A stretch of 64,000 nucleotides of DNA. It comes from Uliginosibacterium paludis (GTDB taxonomy: Bacteria; Pseudomonadota; Gammaproteobacteria; Burkholderiales; Rhodocyclaceae). A program made the translations under genes and the position numbers. The notes under the pieces are model-generated. The model was not told where the DNA came from. It was given only the letters and a program-made list of their open reading frames with translations, and did not search any database. Positions 59,287 through 64,000 of the stretch are shown in pieces (position 1 is the stretch's first letter; every line of letters starts with the position of its first letter). The stretch lies in NCBI RefSeq assembly GCF_039631355.1, contig NZ_JBDIVF010000013.1, forward strand, positions 1-64,000, in the 5' to 3' direction.

Positions 59287-60669
59287 ATGGAAAAAATGAA
59301 CCAGGATCTGCGGGTACTCAGTGCCAACCTTTCGGCCGCGGTGCGGATGAACGACGATGAAGCGATCCGCTTCGTGGACTGGGTGCGTGGTGCTGCGCCC
59401 TACTTCCACGCCTTCCGTGGCAAGACCTTCGTGCTGGCCTTCGGCGGCGAGGTGGCCCAGGCCGGCGAGCTGATGCAGGATCTCTGCCACGACTGCAACC
59501 TGCTTGCAGCGCTGGGCGTGCGACTGGTCCTGGTGCATGGCGCGCGTCCCCAGATCGAAGCCGAGCTGACGCGCCGCGGCCAGGAGTCCCACTATCACAA
59601 CGGCGTGCGCATCACCGACGAGGCGGCGCTCGATTGCGTCAAGGCCGCGGTCGGCGTCACCCGTATCAACATCGAGGCCGCGCTCTCGCAAGGCCTGCCC
59701 AATACGCCCATGGCCGGCGCCTACATGCGCGTGACCGGCGGCAACTTCATCACCGCGCGGCCGCTGGGCGTGGTCGATGGGGTCGACTTCCAGTACACCG
59801 GCACGGTGCGGCGCGTGATCGTCGAAGAGATCAAGGCCGACCTCGATCAGCAGAACGTGGTGCTGATTTCGAATCTGGGCGTGTCGCCCTCGGGCGAGAT
59901 CTTCAATCTCGTCATGGAAGACGTGGCCGAAGCCGTGGCGATCGCGCTGCAGGCCGAGAAGCTCATCTACCTGTGCGACGCACCGGGTCTGCTGGACGCC
60001 GAAGGCCGCCTCATCGAGGCCATCACGGCCGACGAAGCCGAGCGCAAGCTGGTGGCCGGGCTGGGGCTCACCGAAGACCTGCACCTCTTCCTGCCGCGCG
60101 CCATCAAGGCGGTCCGCAAGGGCGTGGCACGGGCTCACCTGATCGACCGCGACAAGGACGGTGGCCTGCTGCTCGAGTTCTTCACCCGCCAGGGCGTGGG
60201 CACCATGGTCAGCCGCGAGCCGCTGCACCGGGTCCGCCAGGCGCACATCGACGATGTCGCCACGCTGCTGCAATTGCTGGCGCCGCTGGAGGCCGACGGC
60301 ACCCTGGTGCGCCGCGGCCGCGAGCTGATCGAGATGGAAATCGAGCGCTTCACGCTCGCCGAGCATGACGGCGTCGTGGTCGGCTGTGCTGCGCTGTATC
60401 CCTTCGCCGAAGAGAAGATGGCCGAGATGGCTTGTCTCGCGGTCACGCCGGAGTTCCGTCGCGCCGGTCTGGGCGAGCGCCTGATGCAGCACATTTCCGA
60501 CCGCGCCCGGCAGGGCGGCTTCAAGGAGCTCTTCGTGCTGACCACCCGCACCGAACACTGGTTCCGCGAGCGGGGGTTCCGCGAGGCCGGGCCGGAGGAG
60601 CTGCCGGAACGCAAGCGCGATCTCTACAACTTCCAGCGCCGCTCGAAGATCTTCATCAAGGCCCTCTGA
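59287..60669 (+). CDS. argA: N-acetylglutamate synthase ArgA
   Basis: A 460-residue first enzyme of arginine synthesis. The N-terminal amino-acid-kinase domain (AFGGEVAQAGELMQDLCHDC, RLVLVHGARPQIEAELTRRG, KLIYLCDAPGLLDAEGRL) senses arginine, and the C-terminal GNAT domain (LAEHDGVVVGCAALYPFAEE, AVTPEFRRAGLGERLMQHIS) transfers the acetyl group. Length and order match proteobacterial ArgA. It overlaps neither neighbour but is one base from rsmE and five bases from the following GTG start. Confidence 0.97.
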   Translation: MEKMNQDLRVLSANLSAAVRMNDDEAIRFVDWVRGAAPYFHAFRGKTFVLAFGGEVAQAGELMQDLCHDCNLLAALGVRLVLVHGARPQIEAELTRRGQESHYHNGVRITDEAALDCVKAAVGVTRINIEAALSQGLPNTPMAGAYMRVTGGNFITARPLGVVDGVDFQYTGTVRRVIVEEIKADLDQQNVVLISNLGVSPSGEIFNLVMEDVAEAVAIALQAEKLIYLCDAPGLLDAEGRLIEAITADEAERKLVAGLGLTEDLHLFLPRAIKAVRKGVARAHLIDRDKDGGLLLEFFTRQGVGTMVSREPLHRVRQAHIDDVATLLQLLAPLEADGTLVRRGRELIEMEIERFTLAEHDGVVVGCAALYPFAEEKMAEMACLAVTPEFRRAGLGERLMQHISDRARQGGFKELFVLTTRTEHWFRERGFREAGPEELPERKRDLYNFQRRSKIFIKAL

Positions 60670-60674
60670 GCGCC

Positions 60675-62477
60675 GTGTTCTCCCGCCTGACCGCCCTGCT
60701 GGTTCCCGCTGTGCCAGGCCGGGCGGGCTGGCGCTTGCGCAGCAACCTGTACGCCGCGCTGTGCGGCGTTCTTGCCGGCGGCTTCGAGACCGTACTGACA
60801 TGGCGCCGGGCGGGCTTGTCCGGTGAAGGCGTGCTCGACGGCATTCCGGTGGCGATCGTCGTGGGCGTGTCGGTCAGGCTGGCTTTTGCGGCCGCACACC
60901 GCCTCTCGGAGCAGCGGGGGCAGCATCTGCTGGCCATTCTGGACGGCGCGGAGGCCACGCCTCCGTCACCGGATCTTGGTGGTGGCTGGTCTGCGCTGGA
61001 GCACGCAGCCCGGGCGTTGCGGCTGCAGTGCGAACAGCGCGACACGCGTATTGCCGAGCTCGAACACGCCCTTGCGTTCTACCAGCCGCTTGCCGACGAC
61101 ATGCCCGGCCTCGAAATGCTGTTCGATGGCGAAGGCCGCCTGATCTGGACCAATCCGGCGCTGCATTGCCTGACGGGCTATACCCGCGAGGAATGCGCCG
61201 AGGCGGGTGAAGCCGGCGTGCCCTGGGTCTATCTGCGCGATCGCCCGATGATGCGCGACCAGCTGGCGCGCACCCAGCGGGGCGAGGCCGACATGAAGGG
61301 CGCTGCCGCCGAGAGCATCGAGATGCGGGTCCAGCACCGCAACGGCACGCTGCGCTGGTATGCCTGCCGCTGGTATCCGCTGCGCGATGCGGCGGGTGTC
61401 GTGATCGGCACGCGCTTTTCGGCACGCGACGTCCAGGCGCGCAAGGATGCCGAGCTCAAGCTGCTCGAAAACCTTGCCGCCCTGCGACGGGCCCAGGCAC
61501 TCAAGGAACATTACCTGGGCCGGAGTAATGACGAACGCATGCGCCTTGGTGTGCTCCTCGACATCGTCCGGCTCGGCATCCTGTTCATCGATGACGATCA
61601 CCGGGTGATCTACGCCAACCAGGCCTGTGCCGACATCTGGCGACTCGGTCACCGCGACGCATTGATGGGCGTGCGGGTCGAACAGCTTGTCGACCAGACG
61701 CGTTCCCAGCGTGCCGATGAAGAGGCGCACCTGCGCCATGTCCGTGAAATGCTGCATCAGGGCGTGGCCGAGACGCGCTATCTGATCCAGTGCGTCGATG
61801 GTCGCGTGATTGATGAACGCAGCGCCATCGTCCGGGCGGCGGATGATGGCAGCAGCATTGGCCGGGTCTGGATCTTCGAGGACATCAGCGAACAGCTGCG
61901 CCTGCAGGCCACGCTGGCCGGCATGGCTGAGCGCGACGCACTGACCGGCGCCTACAACCGGGGCCGCTTCGAGGAGGATTTCGACCGCATGCTGGCAGAT
62001 GCCGCACGCCATGGTGATTCGGTCGGCCTGCTGTGCTTCGGCGTCGACAACTTCGATGAGGTCGTTCGCCATCACGGCTGGGCGGCCGGAGACCGCCTCC
62101 TGCAGCGCGTGGCGACCGTGTCCGGCTCCAGCCTGCGTCGCAACGAACTGCTGTTCCGCACCGGACCGGCGACGTTTGCCGTCCTGCTCAGCCGGACTTC
62201 ACCGCTGAGCATGAATCATCTGGTCGAGCGCATGGCCCTGCGAACGCGGGGCGGCAGTGTGGCGAGCGAGATCGACGCGGAGCTGAGCTATGGCATGGCC
62301 CTCACGCCCGAGCATGGCCGGGACGCGGCGCAACTGCTGCGTGCCGCCACCCAGGCGCGAAGCCGCGCCCGCACGCAGGGCACGCATCACTGGTGCATGG
62401 CCTTGCCCGGCGAGGGGGAAGATGAGGGATACTTCGCGGCCAGACATTTTCCGCCCGCACCGGGAACCCTCCAGTGA
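60675..62477 (+). CDS. Membrane PAS-PAS-degenerate GGDEF protein
   Basis: A 600-residue protein. Two membrane helices near the N-terminus (LYAALCGVLAGGFETVLTW; IPVAIVVGVSVRLAFAAAH) precede a coiled region, a first PAS domain (MLFDGEGRLIWTNPALHCLT, PAC part YACRWYPLRDAAGVVIG), a second PAS domain (ILFIDDDHRVIYANQACADI) and a GGDEF-like domain (RDALTGAYNRGRFEEDFDRM). The active-site GGDEF is replaced by TGPAT (LFRTGPATFAVLL), so cyclase activity is unlikely; it may bind c-di-GMP or a partner. GTG at 60675, five bases after argA, fits as start. Confidence 0.85.
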   Translation: MFSRLTALLVPAVPGRAGWRLRSNLYAALCGVLAGGFETVLTWRRAGLSGEGVLDGIPVAIVVGVSVRLAFAAAHRLSEQRGQHLLAILDGAEATPPSPDLGGGWSALEHAARALRLQCEQRDTRIAELEHALAFYQPLADDMPGLEMLFDGEGRLIWTNPALHCLTGYTREECAEAGEAGVPWVYLRDRPMMRDQLARTQRGEADMKGAAAESIEMRVQHRNGTLRWYACRWYPLRDAAGVVIGTRFSARDVQARKDAELKLLENLAALRRAQALKEHYLGRSNDERMRLGVLLDIVRLGILFIDDDHRVIYANQACADIWRLGHRDALMGVRVEQLVDQTRSQRADEEAHLRHVREMLHQGVAETRYLIQCVDGRVIDERSAIVRAADDGSSIGRVWIFEDISEQLRLQATLAGMAERDALTGAYNRGRFEEDFDRMLADAARHGDSVGLLCFGVDNFDEVVRHHGWAAGDRLLQRVATVSGSSLRRNELLFRTGPATFAVLLSRTSPLSMNHLVERMALRTRGGSVASEIDAELSYGMALTPEHGRDAAQLLRAATQARSRARTQGTHHWCMALPGEGEDEGYFAARHFPPAPGTLQ

Positions 62478-62677
62478 GTCACGACACGCCCCGCAAACCT
62501 CGCGAAGTGCCTTGCCCGACCTGTGGCAAGCCTGCGCTCTTCGTGCCCGAAAACCGTTTCCGCCCCTTCTGTTCGGAGCGCTGCAAGCTCATCGACATTG
62601 GTGCCTGGGCCTCCGGCGCCTATGTGGTGCCGGGCCAGGAAGAGCCGCTGTCCGACGAGACGCCGCCGCGCAACTGA
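62474..62677 (+). CDS. yacG: DNA gyrase inhibitor YacG
   Basis: A 67-residue zinc protein that binds gyrase and blocks DNA binding. The zinc ligands are Cys14, Cys17, Cys33 and Cys37 in CPTCGKPALF and FCSERC, followed by KLIDIGAWASGAYVVPG. GTG start at 62474 overlaps the preceding TGA. It is followed by the repeat array and then, on the other strand, by the Nudix/ThiE-type gene, an arrangement common in betaproteobacteria. Confidence 0.95.
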   Translation: MSHDTPRKPREVPCPTCGKPALFVPENRFRPFCSERCKLIDIGAWASGAYVVPGQEEPLSDETPPRN

Positions 62678-62752
62678 ATCGGCTTTCGTCTTGCCGAGCC
62701 GTTGCATCGAGCCCCGTCCTGGAGCCGCGTCGCCTTTGCTTGCGAGCCCGGT

Positions 62753-62787
62753 ACGACACGCTTTGCTGCGCTCCGGGCGCCCTGCGA
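62753..62787. repeat. Decayed arm of the dispersed repeat
   Basis: The order of blocks (acacgctttgc, tgcgctccggg, cgccctgcga) follows the right arm of the units to the right, with several substitutions. It is preceded and followed by unrelated sequence, so it looks like the remnant of an older copy. Confidence 0.5.
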
Positions 62788-62823
62788 AACACGCATCCTC
62801 TTGTGCACTCAGTACACCGGCAT

Positions 62824-62978
62824 GTAGGGCGCATTGAGCACAGCGAACTGCGCCGCATGGGCGAGAAGAATGCCGCAAGGCGTTTTCCCGAGGAGCCTTG
62901 CGGTGGGCATGGAGGGCTCATGTGCTGGTGATGCTCCGGCTGTTTCGGCGCGCTTCGCTACGCTCAGTGCGCCCTACG
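62824..62978. repeat. Inverted-repeat-bounded unit, copy 0 (diverged core)
   Basis: About 155 bp bounded by GTAGGGCGCATTGAGCACAG on the left and CTCAGTGCGCCCTACG on the right, imperfect inverted repeats of about 33 bp. The core differs from copies 1-3 and can form the 8-bp hairpin CCGCAAGG/CCTTGCGG. Confidence 0.85.
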
Positions 62979-63006
62979 GCAGACCCAAGGCGCATCATCC
63001 TGCAAT

Positions 63007-63048
63007 CCCAGCACCCAGCACCCAGCACCCAGCACCCAGCACCCAGCA
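63007..63048. repeat. Heptamer array (CCCAGCA)6 between repeat units
   Basis: Six exact copies of CCCAGCA lead directly into copy 1. The same linker position holds two copies (63237-63250, the first with a substitution) before copy 2 and three copies (63439-63459) before copy 3. Confidence 0.95.
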
Positions 63049-63049
63049 C

Positions 63050-63208
63050 GTAGGGCGCATTGAGCGCAGCGAACTGCGCCGCATGCGTGAGCACGAATGC
63101 GGTGGTGAGTTTTCTTCCGGCGCTTCGCAGCGGGTGCGGAAGGCCGGACGTGTCGGTGATGCGAAATGACTGCTTCGGCGCGCTTCGCTTCGCTCAGGGC
63201 GCCCTACG
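63050..63208. repeat. Inverted-repeat-bounded unit, copy 1
   Basis: 159 bp: left arm GTAGGGCGCATTGAGCGCAG, a core of about 95 bp with CTTCCG/CGGAAG, right arm ending GGGCGCCCTACG. Nearly identical to copies 2 and 3. Confidence 0.9.
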
Positions 63209-63251
63209 GCAGACCCAAGGCGCATCATCCTGCACTCTCAGCACCCAGCAC

Positions 63252-63410
63252 GTAGGGCGCATTGAGCGCAGCGAACTGCGCCGCATGCGTGAGCACGAAT
63301 GCGGTGGTGCGTTTCCTTCCGGAGCTTCGCGGCGGGTGCGGAAGGTCGGACGTGTCGGTGATGCGCACTGGCTGCTTCGGCGCGCTTCGCTTCGCTCAGG
63401 GCGCCCTACG
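63252..63410. repeat. Inverted-repeat-bounded unit, copy 2
   Basis: 159 bp with the same arms and a CCTTCCG/CGGAAGG hairpin in the core; followed by the conserved GCAGACCCAGGGCGCATC linker and a heptamer array. Confidence 0.9.
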
Positions 63411-63460
63411 GCAGACCCAGGGCGCATCATCCTGCACTCCCAGCACCCAGCACCCAGCAC

Positions 63461-63619
63461 GTAGGGCGCATTGAGCACAGCGAACTGCGCCGCATGCGTG
63501 AGCAGGAATGCGGTGGTGCGTTTCCTTCCGGCGCTTCGCGGCGGGTGCGGAAGGCCGGACGTGTCGGTGATGCGCAATGGCTGCTTCGGCGCGCTTCGCT
63601 TCGCTCAGGGCGCCCTACG
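63461..63619. repeat. Inverted-repeat-bounded unit, copy 3
   Basis: 159 bp, same structure as copies 1 and 2. After it, ACTCAGC repeated at 63622-63634 runs into the stop codon of the minus-strand Nudix/ThiE gene (63631-63633). Confidence 0.9.
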
Positions 63620-63630
63620 AAACTCAGCAC

Positions 63631-64000
63631 TCAGTTCCAAGCCCCGCGAATCATGGCGATGCCATGTGCGCCGTGGCTGCGGGCGAGTTCCATGTCTTCG
63701 GGGCGCAGGCCGCCAATGGCCAGCACCGGCATCGGCAGGTCGGCGATGAGCTCGCCGAATCGGCTCCAGCCCAGATCGGCCTGACCGGGGTGGGTCGGGG
63801 TCTGCAGCACATGGCCCAGCAGCGCGTAATCGAGCCCCAGTGTCGCAGCATGTTCGAGTTCGGCGCGCGTGTGGCAGGAGGCTCCTACCCATTCGCCTTC
63901 GGGCCGTTGCGCGCATTGCATCAGCAGGCGGGCGGGCAGATGCAGGCCCCGGGCCGGCGCGAATCCTTCCGGCAGTTCGGCCGCGTTCAGGCTGCACAGC
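63631..64000 (-). CDS. Nudix hydrolase/thiamine-phosphate-synthase-like fusion, C-terminal part
   Basis: Open frame on the minus strand from the right edge to TGA at 63631; 122 codons are visible and the 5' part lies outside. The residues (LCSLNAAELPEGFAPARGLH, then VGASCHTRAELEHAATLGLD, YALLGHVLQTPTHPG and PVLAIGGLRPEDMELARSHG) are those of a TenI/ThiE-like domain: it has the HT-type CHT motif and the phosphate loop GGL. In betaproteobacteria this domain is commonly fused behind a MutT Nudix domain in a gene next to yacG; the Nudix half would lie beyond the window, so that part is inference. Confidence 0.75.
   Translation of the reverse strand, partial: LCSLNAAELPEGFAPARGLHLPARLLMQCAQRPEGEWVGASCHTRAELEHAATLGLDYALLGHVLQTPTHPGQADLGWSRFGELIADLPMPVLAIGGLRPEDMELARSHGAHGIAMIRGAWN

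Larger units (their letters stand above)
62678..63630. other. Repeat-filled region between convergent yacG and the Nudix/ThiE gene
   Basis: 953 bp without a credible gene. It consists of one decayed arm, four inverted-repeat units, conserved 27-bp linkers and heptamer arrays. The ORFs that cross it (proteins beginning MSAANCAACVS or similar) repeat in each copy and are by-products of the repeat. Confidence 0.8.

Noticed and set aside
62824..63619. CRISPR array
   Set aside because: The units are about 159 bp with inverted-repeat ends and near-identical cores, not short repeats with unique spacers, and no cas genes are present.
62834..63749. Several ORFs of 60-134 codons in the repeat array (MSAANCAACVS..., MREQECGGAF... 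types)
   Set aside because: The same peptide recurs in each repeat copy, frames differ between strands, and arms of the repeat encode their ends; they are consequences of the repeat.

Overview
The window is GC-rich chromosomal DNA (long ORFs, strong third-position G/C) from a betaproteobacterium. Rhodocyclales (Azoarcus/Thauera/Uliginosibacterium-like) is my best guess. It rests on gene content and order: phosphoribulokinase, tkt, gap, pgk, pyk and fba together with purC; yacG facing a Nudix/ThiE-type gene; rsmE next to argA; and a PutA without a DNA-binding domain beside an Lrp-type regulator. No rRNA, tRNA, CRISPR array, transposase or phage gene was recognised.

Layout. 1-4.8 kb: a heptanucleotide repeat touching the start of a YeiW-like cysteine-cluster gene, then an Lrp-type regulator and putA. 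4.9-14.2 kb: uppP, a poly-Gly/poly-Ser lipoprotein, a YqiA-type esterase, an RNase II-family nuclease, two TonB-C proteins, an acyltransferase and a chemoreceptor. 14.2-16.0 kb: a tight minus-strand operon (VOC, cupin, GNAT, WYL regulator). 16.1-21.0 kb: a secreted polysaccharide-lyase-like protein, a DUF4139 protein and xth. 21.0-33.9 kb: a TPR protein followed by a defence island on the minus strand. Its genes are hsdR, an AbiEi-like/Fic fusion, hsdM, hsdS, an HNH nuclease, a 56-residue ORF, and a RloA/RloB-type ATPase-TOPRIM pair. fic-hsdM-hsdS-HNH are joined by 4-nt ATGA overlaps.

34.2-43.1 kb: nrdDG behind what looks like a complete anaerobic promoter (FNR/Anr-like site, two NrdR boxes 31 bp apart, sigma-70 elements); then a DUF5710 protein, an rRNA methyltransferase-like protein, a diguanylate cyclase, an unusual two-gene unit (S10 carboxypeptidase plus a cupin-like protein of unknown function) and a CNNM/CorC protein. 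43.2-47.8 kb: a small P-loop kinase, oligopeptidase A, an HDOD protein and a lipase-like hydrolase. 47.9-58.4 kb: the central carbon block purC, yggX, fba, pyk, pgk, gap, tkt, prk and an inositol-monophosphatase-family gene, all on the minus strand and punctuated by strong terminators. 58.5-64.0 kb: rsmE, argA, a PAS/degenerate-GGDEF membrane protein and yacG, then a 0.9-kb tandem array of about 159-bp inverted-repeat-bounded units linked by variable heptamers, and the C-terminal part of a Nudix/ThiE fusion gene cut by the window edge.

The two parts most worth follow-up are the defence island, where a Fic protein and an HNH nuclease are translationally wired into a type I restriction operon, and the repeat family that occurs as a tandem array at 62.8-63.6 kb and as a solo arm that supplies a stop codon at 43.2 kb.
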